Shown here: positions 9,990 through 18,709 of the stretch, one piece after another
Numbering within the stretch: the first letter of the stretch is position 1
How the letters are laid out: each line of letters begins with the position of its first letter
Assembly (NCBI RefSeq): GCF_003289925.1
Contig: NZ_QLZQ01000006.1
Span: forward strand, 1-64,000
Length of the DNA stretch: 64,000 nucleotides
Reading direction: 5' to 3'
From: Planococcus maitriensis
Lineage (GTDB): Bacteria; Bacillota; Bacilli; Bacillales_A; Planococcaceae
The notes under the pieces: generated by a model
The model's input: the letters and a program-made list of their open reading frames with translations, nothing else
What the model was told of the DNA's origin: nothing
Databases searched by the model: none
Made by a program: the position numbers and the translations under genes

Positions 9990-10005
9990 TGTCGGTTGTG
10001 CGTTT
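9971..10005. terminator. Bidirectional terminator
   Basis: A 15-bp stem with one G-T pair (9971-9985 with 9991-10005) that overlaps the stop codon of the RocR-like gene and lies 10 bp from the stop of the convergent yugI. T/A-rich on both sides. Confidence 0.85.
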
Positions 10006-10014
10006 CTTAATATC

Positions 10015-10389
10015 TTATTGGCCGGAACGTTTGATCCATTCCTGCATTTTGTCTTTCAATGTGTTAAAGCCTTCAGAGTCACTCTCGTTTACATGAGATT
10101 GAAGAGATTGACGCGGCTTTTCACTTTTCTGGGCTGCCGGCGGTTGTTCTTGCAACGCGCGGATCGACAAGCTGATTTTTTTTGATTTATCATCGACGTC
10201 CAATACTTTCACGTCTACTTCCTGTCCAACAGACAAGTATTCGCTGACTTCTTTCACATAACCGTGCGTGATTTCTGAAATGTGGACAAGCCCTTGTGTT
10301 TGGTCGTCCAGTGCAACGAATGCACCGTATGGCTGGATTCCTGTTACTTTGCCGGAGACTTTATCTCCTGCTTGATACGTTTTTGTCAT
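10015..10389 (-). CDS. yugI: S1 RNA-binding domain protein, general stress protein 13 (YugI)
   Basis: 124 residues. Residues 5-78 form one S1 domain (GDKVSGKVTGIQPYGAFVAL... GLVHISEI), followed by a hydrophilic tail. This matches YugI/GSP13, a ribosome-associated stress protein in B. subtilis; the exact function is unsettled. The start is supported by AGGAGC-like sequence upstream. It lies convergent to the RocR-like gene, with its own terminator shared at 9971-10005. Confidence 0.9.
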   Translation of the reverse strand: MTKTYQAGDKVSGKVTGIQPYGAFVALDDQTQGLVHISEITHGYVKEVSEYLSVGQEVDVKVLDVDDKSKKISLSIRALQEQPPAAQKSEKPRQSLQSHVNESDSEGFNTLKDKMQEWIKRSGQ

Positions 10390-10474
10390 AGTTAACCGCT
10401 CCTAGTCTTTATCTAATTACTGTACACCTATTGGCATCTGTATATTATAGCACAAGTTGCATATAAGAGTAAAA

Positions 10475-13024
10475 TCAGTAGCCAGGATACAGCTCAAAGC
10501 GCCAGCCTTCAGGCGTCAGGGCCAGCTGGAGATATTCAGACCATTGATTGCCCTCTTCCGTTTTATATAGGAGCTCTACACTGGCTTCCACTTGGTTTTC
10601 GATATTCAAATCCGTTGCCGTAAATGACATCGCTTCCAGGTTTTCGAAACCGGCGGATTGGTGGCTGCTGGCAAAATTGCGCCAGAATTGGGCTTCCCGT
10701 TCCCCCGCTCCGTCACCAAGCAAAGTATTGGCAACCGCTGTGTTTTCTTCATCTACTGCATGCAATAAAGCGTAAGCGATGACAAGCGGCGAAGTGTTTT
10801 TTGGCAATTCTTCTTTGTCCGCTAATGAACGGTAAGCTTCCATCGCCCTTTCCTGCAACTCAGGATCGGGCCCTTGAGAGAATTCTTGTCGTACGTATTG
10901 AACGAGCCAAATCTGGTCCTTTTCCGTCACCAATGCCGGCTGCAGCGGAGTGGCTTGGTGAAATCCGACATCCTTCTCTTCGTACATCACCATCGGCTGG
11001 ATTACTACCTTCTTGTAAATGCGCTGAGCGGCTTCTTGCTGGATTTCAACCCATAGTGCATTTTCCGTCAGTTCAGGAACCGGCTCCCACTCATCCATGT
11101 ACTGTTTCAGGCTAGGCTTGAGTTCGCTCTCGGCCAAAAGATGGTACATCGTTTCCGGGTCTTTTTCGTGATTGGCATAAAAATAAAGAAGGTAGATATC
11201 GAGCGGTTGCACGTCAGCGAGCAAATCGGGATCGTGGGATTTTCCGAAACGCCCGTACAGTTCTTTGACGCGGCTGTATTCAAAATCCGCCAAGTCCACC
11301 AGCTCGGACTCCAGCGGGAAATCACCGTTTGGCAAAGTCGCGCCCAGTTCCCCTTGCCGCTCCTGCTCGAGTATCTTTAGGCTGTCGGCATATTCCAGAT
11401 TCTCTAAAGAATCGGAGTGCTGCCAGCCGCTGCTTTCCATTTCTCCGATCACCGGCAGCAGGATGGCCGCCAATGGGTCGTATAGGGTCAGCGTTTTCCA
11501 AAGCTTGCGAATTTCAGGCTTGACGCTGCCGTCCTCATAAATTTCATGTTCTGCGCCTTTGATGATTTGCCAGACGGTCTGTTCATACATGACCTCTATT
11601 TCTTCTTTCACCGCGCTGTCAGTTGGCTCTGTGATCAATAGCGATAGCATTGTATGCAAGGTACTGACCAGATGGGACGGTTCCACTAGCCAGCCCTGTT
11701 CATCAAAATAGGGGTAAAACCTGAATAGCTGTAAGTAATCAAAGGCAAACGGATGTGTCCGGAATTGCGGAAGCTGCTGCAGCTGGTCAATATCCTTCGT
11801 CAGCAAATGCATCCTGCCGGGTTCCGACAGACGAAAACGCAATCCATATTCCGGCCAGGCAGTAAGCAATTGCTCCAGATCAGCTGATGCCTCCGGAATA
11901 TCTTCCAGCAAAAGCTGCGGCTCGCCGTAATGAGCGGATGCTTCGGGCAAGTGTTCTTCATTGTTCTTTAATACGCTTTCTGCAAAGACCTGCAGTTCGT
12001 TTGTTTTCGCAAAATACAATTCCATGAACCTGCCCATTTCATCGACGGGCATATGGCCCGAGTTCGCCAAGGATTCGCCCATCCCCTTTGGCGTCTCGAC
12101 CATCCAAATCAGTTCTTCCATTTGCTGACTAAAAAGTTCCGCGTCGTCTTTATGCTGCTGCAGATGGCTACGGCTGAACAACTCGTCTTTTTCTCGGTCA
12201 GCGCTAGCGACATAGTCAAACTCCGCAAATTCCTCCTCTTCCAAGCCGAGGCGCTGTTTTGCGCTTTCCCTCGTCTCCACGTATTGCGTTTCCATTTCCT
12301 TTGCCATTTCCTGTGTCAATTGCCCTTCTGATGCTTCCGAAGCAGGAGGCAGACGGAAACTGTCGAAGAAAAAGGATGCGCCGACGACTCCTGCAAGCAA
12401 AGCAAGCGACGCTGCGACCAGCCAGATCGCCGGCTTTTTCACTTTCGGCGCTTGTTCTTTTCGCTGTACGCCAGCGGCTGGGCTTTCTTCCATCGGCGCT
12501 TCCCTGTCGGGGAGCTTGATCCGCTTGATGGATTTCTCCAGGAATTGCAGCCGCTGCATCAATTCTCGATGGTCCTCGATAGATAATTTTTCTGCTAATT
12601 TCCGCCTCGCCCTGCCCGCTAGTTCCACTAGCTCCCGTTCATCAATGCCAAGCGCCTGTGCGGCAAACGATGATTCACGTCCATTTACCAAATAAAGGAC
12701 GGCAGCCATTCGTTCATTGAGCGGCAATGACTGGAGCGCCAAATGGCTTTCCCGGTCTTCCCGAAAACCAATTGCGCTCCCATCATTATGCAATGCGGGA
12801 CTATGCGCCAATTGCGCTGCAGCGGCGCGATGAAGCTCCAACTCTAAATTGCCGGCTGCTACTTCACCGGCGGCAATAGCCAGGATCCGGTTGAACAACG
12901 CATCCGTCTGGTCTGCTGCCATTCCGTTTTGATAGGCGAATCGCCTAAGCTCTTCTTCCAACTGAGCCATTTCCCGGTCTTCGCTCCGATTATTCCCGCT
13001 TGCTGGATTGCTGTTTTTATCCAT
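10475..13024 (-). CDS. Membrane protein with sigma-region-4-like N-terminus and large extracytoplasmic region
   Basis: 849 residues, not a recognised family. Residues ~98-147 (LPLNERMAAVLYL ... ALGIDERELVELAGRARRKL) look like sigma-70 region 4, the DNA-binding helix-turn-helix of ECF sigma factors; residues 20-70 are helical and could be a decayed region 2. A basic stretch and one transmembrane helix (~199-219) follow, then about 600 hydrophilic residues that should lie outside the cell. The last ~90 residues have a pattern like an NTF2/SnoaL-type domain. Glu/Gln-rich overall. The ribosome-binding site is poor, so the start is uncertain. It is alone, divergent from an NSS symporter. Function unknown. 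Confidence 0.75.
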   Translation of the reverse strand: MDKNSNPASGNNRSEDREMAQLEEELRRFAYQNGMAADQTDALFNRILAIAAGEVAAGNLELELHRAAAAQLAHSPALHNDGSAIGFREDRESHLALQSLPLNERMAAVLYLVNGRESSFAAQALGIDERELVELAGRARRKLAEKLSIEDHRELMQRLQFLEKSIKRIKLPDREAPMEESPAAGVQRKEQAPKVKKPAIWLVAASLALLAGVVGASFFFDSFRLPPASEASEGQLTQEMAKEMETQYVETRESAKQRLGLEEEEFAEFDYVASADREKDELFSRSHLQQHKDDAELFSQQMEELIWMVETPKGMGESLANSGHMPVDEMGRFMELYFAKTNELQVFAESVLKNNEEHLPEASAHYGEPQLLLEDIPEASADLEQLLTAWPEYGLRFRLSEPGRMHLLTKDIDQLQQLPQFRTHPFAFDYLQLFRFYPYFDEQGWLVEPSHLVSTLHTMLSLLITEPTDSAVKEEIEVMYEQTVWQIIKGAEHEIYEDGSVKPEIRKLWKTLTLYDPLAAILLPVIGEMESSGWQHSDSLENLEYADSLKILEQERQGELGATLPNGDFPLESELVDLADFEYSRVKELYGRFGKSHDPDLLADVQPLDIYLLYFYANHEKDPETMYHLLAESELKPSLKQYMDEWEPVPELTENALWVEIQQEAAQRIYKKVVIQPMVMYEEKDVGFHQATPLQPALVTEKDQIWLVQYVRQEFSQGPDPELQERAMEAYRSLADKEELPKNTSPLVIAYALLHAVDEENTAVANTLLGDGAGEREAQFWRNFASSHQSAGFENLEAMSFTATDLNIENQVEASVELLYKTEEGNQWSEYLQLALTPEGWRFELYPGY

Positions 13025-13166
13025 CTCCCCATCAGCTCTCTTTCCGGTGAGTTTCCTTTTATTTCTATTATACAGAAGAAATTCAATGCATTTTTAAATA
13101 ATTCTATTTTTTTATGGAGTGCTCGTGTAAAATAGTGAAATCTAATCGATTTAGGAGGAACCAATT

Positions 13167-14504
13167 ATGAAAGCACGTGAACAATGGACGTCCAAGATCG
13201 GTTTCATACTCGCAGCAGCCGGCAGTGCAATCGGCCTCGGGGCGATCTGGAAGTTCCCATACGAAACCGGCGCAAACGGGGGCAGCGTTTTTATTTTGCT
13301 GTTCATCCTGAGCACCGTCTTGATCGGCTTGCCGATTTTGCTTGCTGAATTCGTCATCGGGCGCCGCGGCCAGGCAGACGCCGTCAGCGGACTTAAAAAA
13401 CAAGCACCCGGAAAGCCGTGGTATTTGATCGGCTGGTCCGGATTCATTTTTTCTTTCTTGATCCTTTCCTTCTACAGTGTCGTCGGGGGCTGGGTGCTGT
13501 CATACCTGGTACGCGCCGTCACCTTGCAATTGTCGGGGCTTGGCGATGAAGATTTTGCCGAGCTGTTCGGCGGCATCATCAGTAACCCATGGGAAGTGCT
13601 GATCGCACAAGCGGCGTTCATGGCGCTGACTATCTGGATCGTCCAAGGCGGCATCAAGTCGGGCATCGAACGCGCCAGCAAAATCATGATGCCGGCCCTG
13701 CTCCTTTTCTTCGTCGTCTTGATGATTCGTTCATTGACACTTGACGGGGCGATGGAAGGCGTGCGCTTCATGTTTGTGCCCGACTGGTCGTTCTTCAATT
13801 TCGAAACGGCTTTGGTGGCACTTGGACAAGCGTTCTTCTCCTTAAGTGTCGGCGTTGCCGGAATGATCACGTATGCTTCCTATTTAAAGAAATCCGAGAA
13901 CTTGACGCGGTCAGCTGTCAGTGTCGTATCGCTGAACATCATCATTTCCATCATGGCCGGACTGATCATTTTCCCGGCAGTATTCGCACTTGATTATTTG
14001 CCGGATCAGGGGCCAGGGCTTGTCTTCATCATCTTGCCGGCCATTTTCGATCAGTTGTTCATGGGGCAATTCCTGATCATCATTTTCTTCATCCTGTTGC
14101 TGTTCGCCACCTTGACCTCATCCATCTCGATGCTTGAGATCACCGTATCAATCGCGGTCAAAAATAAATACGACCGCCGCCGCCGTTTGGCATTCATCAT
14201 CGGCATGGCGATCTTCGTTGTGGGAATCCCGAGCGCTTTGTCATTCGGCGTCATGAGCGAGCCAGTATTCTTCGGCTACACATTCTTTGATTTCGTTGAC
14301 ATCTTGACGAGCCGCATCGGCTTGCCGCTCGGCGCATTGTTCATCTCCCTGTTTGCGGGATATGTCCTGAGCAATAAAGATGCGCATGATGAATTGACCC
14401 AGCAGCAGACGTGGGTCGAAGTATGGCGCGTGCTGGTCCGCTATGTTGCGCCAGTTGCCATCATCGTTGTGTTTATCAATGGAATCATTGATATTTTCTC
14501 CTGA
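13167..14504 (+). CDS. Sodium:neurotransmitter-symporter (NSS/SNF) family transporter
   Basis: 445 residues with about eleven or twelve membrane helices. The N-terminus WTSKIGFILAAAGSAIGLG with IWKFPYETGANGG carries the conserved Na+ and substrate-binding unwound TM1 of the LeuT fold. It would import an amino acid with Na+. The short form is like Bacillus YhdH/YocR. AGGAGG lies eight bases before the ATG. Upstream is the divergent sigma-like membrane protein (143-bp gap). A second NSS transporter with a small subunit is at 33.9 kb; this one has no such partner. Substrate unknown. Confidence 0.9.
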   Translation: MKAREQWTSKIGFILAAAGSAIGLGAIWKFPYETGANGGSVFILLFILSTVLIGLPILLAEFVIGRRGQADAVSGLKKQAPGKPWYLIGWSGFIFSFLILSFYSVVGGWVLSYLVRAVTLQLSGLGDEDFAELFGGIISNPWEVLIAQAAFMALTIWIVQGGIKSGIERASKIMMPALLLFFVVLMIRSLTLDGAMEGVRFMFVPDWSFFNFETALVALGQAFFSLSVGVAGMITYASYLKKSENLTRSAVSVVSLNIIISIMAGLIIFPAVFALDYLPDQGPGLVFIILPAIFDQLFMGQFLIIIFFILLLFATLTSSISMLEITVSIAVKNKYDRRRRLAFIIGMAIFVVGIPSALSFGVMSEPVFFGYTFFDFVDILTSRIGLPLGALFISLFAGYVLSNKDAHDELTQQQTWVEVWRVLVRYVAPVAIIVVFINGIIDIFS

Positions 14505-14599
14505 TGCCATTGTTCGAAAAATGCCACAACTCTTTATGTAAGAAAACGCTCCCGCATGGTATGATAGAGCTAGAAGGAAGTCTTTAAGAAAAGGAGTGT

Positions 14600-14821
14600 A
14601 TGACTTTGAAAAAAGATTTGCACACCCAATTGAAAATGCTGCGGGAAGAGCGCAACCTGTCGCTTGATGATTTGTCTTTGAAGACACGCATCGGCACTGC
14701 ACGCCTTGAATCCTATGAGAGCGGCGAAGAAGTACCATCTGTCCAAACGATCCTCGTTCTGTCGAACGCACTGGAAGTACCCGCTTCCAACTTGCTTGAC
14801 GGACTGGAGACACCAAAATAA
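14600..14821 (+). CDS. Small XRE-family HTH regulator
   Basis: 73 residues that are almost entirely one Cro/CI-type helix-turn-helix (LKMLREERNLSLDDLSLKT, then a recognition helix and SYESGEEVPS). Such single-domain proteins bind DNA as dimers. The ATG at 14600 is close to AAGGAG; a TTG two codons later has better spacing and may be the real start. It lies alone between an NSS symporter gene and a terminator; targets are unknown. Confidence 0.83.
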   Translation: MTLKKDLHTQLKMLREERNLSLDDLSLKTRIGTARLESYESGEEVPSVQTILVLSNALEVPASNLLDGLETPK

Positions 14822-14851
14822 AAAAGCTTCGGCAATGCGCCGAAGCTTTTT
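14821..14851. terminator. Bidirectional terminator
   Basis: A 13-bp stem (AAAAAGCTTCGGC and its complement) around a 5-nt loop, flanked by A- and T-runs, between the convergent XRE gene and yugE. Confidence 0.88.
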
Positions 14852-14863
14852 TATTTCGCTTTT

Positions 14864-15124
14864 TTAAATGATGTGTTTTTCTTCGTACTTTACAGCCAAT
14901 AACTTATAGGAAACTTCCACGCACTTTTCCAACGGAATCCATTGCTTGAACGAAAACCCGTAGATTTCCTGGATCGCTTTCGCTAAATCGGACGGATGGT
15001 CGATAGCGTGCAAGCTGTCGATGACATCGGCTGCTTCTGCCCCGTATTTACCCATGCCGACCGAGAACGGGTCCCACCCTTCAAGGATCCTTAATGCCCT
15101 TTTATCCATTTCAACCGTATCCAT
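14864..15124 (-). CDS. yugE: DUF1871 family protein (YugE-like)
   Basis: 86 residues with no membrane segment or signal peptide. The sequence (ILEGWDPFSVGMGKYGAEAADVI) matches the DUF1871 pattern seen in B. subtilis YugE, which is also next to patB. No biochemical function is known. Transcribed divergently from patB with a 75-bp gap. Confidence 0.8.
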   Translation of the reverse strand: MDTVEMDKRALRILEGWDPFSVGMGKYGAEAADVIDSLHAIDHPSDLAKAIQEIYGFSFKQWIPLEKCVEVSYKLLAVKYEEKHII

Positions 15125-15199
15125 TCGTTTTCACCTATCATTCCTGTATCGTTAAAAGCTATAATATCATAGAAACCAAAAAGAAATGAGGAGATTGCT

Positions 15200-16369
15200 T
15201 TGAATTTGTTCGAACAAGTGCATGACCGCAGGAAGACCCGTTCCGTCAAATGGGAACGGATGGAGAAAGTCTATGGCATCGATGATGCATCCGGCATATT
15301 GCCGATGTGGGTAGCCGATATGGACTTTCCGGCTCCACCTCCAGTGACAGACGCTTTGCGAGAACGATTGGAACCTCCGATTTTCGGTTATTCATACATA
15401 TGCGAGGAATGCAAAACGGCTGCTGCGCACTGGCTGGAAAAGCGTCACGGTTTAACGGTGGAAACGGAGTGGATGCTGTTTCATCAAGGCGTCATCCCAG
15501 CCATGGCAAGCATCATCGATGTCTTTACCGAATCCGGTGATCATGTACTGGTTACGCCGCCTGTCTATCCGCCATTTTTTTCTATCCCTAAAAACCTGGG
15601 ACGCGGGGTGCTATATTCCGAATTAACAGAGCAGGACGGCGAATACGCCATCGATTGGGTTGATTTTGAAGCCAAACTCGAAAAAGCACGGTTATTCATT
15701 TTGTGCAATCCACATAACCCGGGCGGCAAATTGTGGACTCCGGCGGAACTGGAGAACATCGTCCAGTTATGCGCACGCCACGATGTCTTGATCCTATCGG
15801 ATGAAATCCATAGCGATTTGATCCATACAGGTGAAACCCATACACCGCTTCTTTCGGTTGCCGGCAGTGAACAGGATCGCATTTTCACATGTATCGCCCC
15901 AACGAAAACATTCAACCTGGCCGGCATCCAAGCGGCCATGATCGTCGCTTCTGACCCAGATAGGCGCCTGCGTTTGGAACAGCATATGCAAGCACATGGC
16001 ACCGGCTCGTTGAATGCTTTTGCGCCTGTTGCATGGAAAGCTGCATATGAACAGGGGGAACCGTGGCTGAACGAGCTGCTCGAAGTATTAGCGCATCATA
16101 TCGATTATGGGGTGGAGCGGCTCGAACGTGAAGCGCCTGGCTTGAAGGTCCGGAAGCCCCAGTCGACTTATTTATTGTGGATCGATTACCGTGCGCTGGG
16201 CTTCACTGAAGAAGAAGTGATGAAGCGCCTGCTGGAAATTGGAAAAGTGGCGCTTGAACCCGGTTCGAAATACAGGGAAGCTGGCCGCGGATTCCTGCGC
16301 ATGAATATCGCCTGCCCGACACAGACTTTGGAAGATGGTGTGGGCCGGGTTGTCCGTTCACTTCGGTAA
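15200..16369 (+). CDS. patB: PatB-type cystathionine beta-lyase / aminotransferase
   Basis: 389-residue fold-type I PLP enzyme of the MalY/PatB group. The N-terminus has the group's LPMWVADMDFPAPPPV motif, and the PLP lysine lies in APTKTFNLAG near residue 235. PatB cleaves cystathionine or cysteine conjugates to give homocysteine or thiols plus pyruvate and ammonia, linking it to methionine and sulfur metabolism. The start follows GAGGAG. The neighbouring yugE order is the same as in B. subtilis, which supports the assignment. Confidence 0.92.
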   Translation: MNLFEQVHDRRKTRSVKWERMEKVYGIDDASGILPMWVADMDFPAPPPVTDALRERLEPPIFGYSYICEECKTAAAHWLEKRHGLTVETEWMLFHQGVIPAMASIIDVFTESGDHVLVTPPVYPPFFSIPKNLGRGVLYSELTEQDGEYAIDWVDFEAKLEKARLFILCNPHNPGGKLWTPAELENIVQLCARHDVLILSDEIHSDLIHTGETHTPLLSVAGSEQDRIFTCIAPTKTFNLAGIQAAMIVASDPDRRLRLEQHMQAHGTGSLNAFAPVAWKAAYEQGEPWLNELLEVLAHHIDYGVERLEREAPGLKVRKPQSTYLLWIDYRALGFTEEEVMKRLLEIGKVALEPGSKYREAGRGFLRMNIACPTQTLEDGVGRVVRSLR

Positions 16370-16385
16370 AGCTTCCCTATAAACA

Positions 16386-16423
16386 AAGAAAAAAAGCTAT
16401 CACATTCGATAGCTTTTTTTCTT
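16386..16423. terminator. Bidirectional terminator
   Basis: A perfect 16-bp stem (16386-16401 with 16408-16423) with a 6-nt loop; A7 and T7 runs make it work for patB and for the convergent cyclophilin gene. Confidence 0.9.
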
Positions 16424-17114
16424 ATTGCTCGATGATGTCAATCGATTCGATAACAACGTCTTCAAGCGGTTTATCATTTTGGCCCTTTTCGACTGCAGCG
16501 ATTTGGTCGACGACGTCCATGCCTTCATCGACCTGGCCGAAGACGGTGTGCAATCCATCCAGCCAAGGCGTTCCGCCCATTTCTTCGTATGCGGCAGTGA
16601 TTTCCTCTGGGTAATCGGCGGCACTACCTTCTTTTATTTCTTTTGCCTGCACGATAAAGAATTGGCTGCCATTCGTTCCCGGACCGGCATTCGCCATCGA
16701 CAAGGCGCCGCGGAAGTTGAATAACCGATCGCTGAATTCGTCTTCGAACGGCTCACCATAAATACTTTCGCCGCCGCTTCCGGTGCCTGTCGGATCACCG
16801 CCCTGCAACATGAAGTTTTCGATTACCCGATGGAAAATGACCCCATCATAATACCCGGACTCGGCATGGCCCAGGAAATTCTCCACCGCTTTCGGTGCGA
16901 TTTCTGGGAACAGCCTGATGCGGATCGTGCCTTCTGATGTATTCATATCGACTACCGTTTCTTCCGTTATGCCTTGTTCAAGCTGCGGATAGCCTTGCAC
17001 TTCTTCTGTTGAATCGGATTCCGTGCCGCTTGTCCCTTGTTCTTCCGTATTTCCACAAGCTGCCAGCGCAATAGCAGCAATCAAGAGGATTACTAGCCAA
17101 CCATATTTTTTCAT
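16422..17114 (-). CDS. Lipoprotein peptidyl-prolyl cis-trans isomerase (cyclophilin)
   Basis: 230 residues. The N-terminus is a lipoprotein signal peptide with the lipobox LAAC (Cys20), followed by a Ser/Glu/Thr-rich linker and a cyclophilin domain (~55-228) with the catalytic segment [19 protein letters not shown] and GTNGSQFFI. It should be anchored on the outer face of the membrane and help fold secreted proteins. It is a monocistronic gene between terminator and a divergent MFS gene. The classical cytoplasmic PpiB has no signal peptide, so this is a secreted paralogue. Confidence 0.93.
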   Translation of the reverse strand: MKKYGWLVILLIAAIALAACGNTEEQGTSGTESDSTEEVQGYPQLEQGITEETVVDMNTSEGTIRIRLFPEIAPKAVENFLGHAESGYYDGVIFHRVIENFMLQGGDPTGTGSGGESIYGEPFEDEFSDRLFNFRGALSMANAGPGTNGSQFFIVQAKEIKEGSAADYPEEITAAYEEMGGTPWLDGLHTVFGQVDEGMDVVDQIAAVEKGQNDKPLEDVVIESIDIIEQ

Positions 17115-17218
17115 TTCGTTTCACCCCGCTTTATTCTAGCATAGAATTATTCAGAATACAGCGGTAATTTGTTCTGCTTTTTTCGTGTAACGAACTATTA
17201 TATAATATAGGAAGAGTT

Positions 17219-18478
17219 TTGGTTTTCAGAAAGAAGGGGTTCCAACTGGATACTCAAAAAAGAAATTTCTACATCATCATGTTCACCAATTTCCTGGTCG
17301 CCGGCAGCACGACGATGATCATGCCGTTTCTATCGCTATACATCGAATCGCTCGGCAATTTTTCGGATGAATATGTGCAGCGCTGGTCAGGGCTAGTGTT
17401 TGGCGTAACTTTCGTTGCCGCCCTGTTCATGTCGCCGGTATGGGGGCGCATCGCCGACAAATACGGCTTCAAGCCGATATTGATCATCAACGGCTTCGGG
17501 ATTGCCACCAGCATCTTTTTAATGGGGACGGCCGATTCCGTGCTGGGGTTGTTCATGATCCGCTTGTTTATGGGAGTCGTCACGGGATTCATCCCGACTT
17601 CGCTCGCCTTTGTCAGCTCGCAGACGTCCAAGGAGACGGCCGGCAAAACGCTTGGCACACTGCAGATGGGCAGTGTATCGGGGACTTTGTTCGGGCCGGT
17701 ACTTGGCGGCTTGATGGCGGATGCGTTCGGCTTCACTTACACCTTCCTCATCACCGCCACGATTATCGGTATCGCTGCATTGTTTGTCGTCTTCGGGCTG
17801 AAGGAAATCCGCAAGCCGAAACGAAAAGATGCCCATGTCTATGCGCGAAGCACGGTCATCCATGGCATCCTGCACCACCGTTTGCTGCTGAATGTCATGA
17901 TCATCACGGCATTAATCCAAATCGGCAATTTCAGCATCCAGCCCTTGCTATCTTTATACGTGGCGGAATTGACGGAAGGCACCGCACAAGTGGCCTTTCT
18001 TGCAGGTGTCACATTCAGCGCGACAGGGGTCGGCAATTTGCTGTTCGCTAGGCTTTGGGGACGGCTGGGAGATTCGGTCGGTTATGAGAAGATTCTCGGC
18101 TTGCTTTTGCTGCTTGCATTCTTGTTCATCATTCCGCAAGCTTTCGTCACTGAGTTATGGCAGCTCATCGTCCTGCGCCTATTCTTCGGTGTAGCGGTCG
18201 GCGGCATGATCCCGACTACAACGGCATTGATGCGCCGCGAAGCGCCGATCGACATCCAGGGCGAAGTAATGGGTTATAATACGAGTTTCCGCTTTCTCGG
18301 AAATATCGTCGGCCCGATGTTCGGCGGTATCGTCAGCGGGTTTATCGGGATTTCCTCGGTATTTATCGTGACGGGCACATTATTCGTTCTCGCCTTCGCT
18401 TTCCTCTGGTATACAAAAAAACAACCGGAACAGGATTTCGAAGACGTCCTTTTAGAACAGGAATTGAAACATTCCTAG
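17219..18478 (+). CDS. MFS multidrug-type efflux transporter
   Basis: 419 residues with twelve predicted membrane helices. The motif A loop between TM2 and TM3 (GRIADKYGFKP) and an equivalent loop in the second half (GRLGDSVGYEK) are clear. It resembles Bacillus YttB/MdtG-like drug efflux carriers. The TTG at 17219 is the longest start, but a TATAAT box at 17201-17206 would place transcription start near 17213, making CTG at 17246 with AAGGGG six bases upstream an attractive alternative. A terminator follows the gene. Confidence 0.88.
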   Translation: MVFRKKGFQLDTQKRNFYIIMFTNFLVAGSTTMIMPFLSLYIESLGNFSDEYVQRWSGLVFGVTFVAALFMSPVWGRIADKYGFKPILIINGFGIATSIFLMGTADSVLGLFMIRLFMGVVTGFIPTSLAFVSSQTSKETAGKTLGTLQMGSVSGTLFGPVLGGLMADAFGFTYTFLITATIIGIAALFVVFGLKEIRKPKRKDAHVYARSTVIHGILHHRLLLNVMIITALIQIGNFSIQPLLSLYVAELTEGTAQVAFLAGVTFSATGVGNLLFARLWGRLGDSVGYEKILGLLLLLAFLFIIPQAFVTELWQLIVLRLFFGVAVGGMIPTTTALMRREAPIDIQGEVMGYNTSFRFLGNIVGPMFGGIVSGFIGISSVFIVTGTLFVLAFAFLWYTKKQPEQDFEDVLLEQELKHS

Positions 18479-18489
18479 CTATGCCCCAT

Positions 18490-18533
18490 AACACCTGTTG
18501 AAGGAAAAAAACTTCCTTTCACAGGTGTTTTTT
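18490..18533 (+). terminator. Terminator of the MFS transporter gene
   Basis: Stem starting AACACCTGT and closing ACAGGTGTT, with a longer imperfect inner part and a T6 tail, 12 bp after the stop codon. Confidence 0.88.
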
Positions 18534-18709
18534 ATGCGCTTTTTTAAATTCGCAATTTTCAGATTTCTGAGTTTCTTCCTATTTCAAAACACACGAAATC
18601 TTCACGCGCTTCCTCATCACCTCAAGGGTGTGCGGTGCAAAACCGCTCTCAATGCGTTATACTTTTTAATTAGAAACTCATCACGTACCACTTTGGAAGG
18701 AGGATTCAT

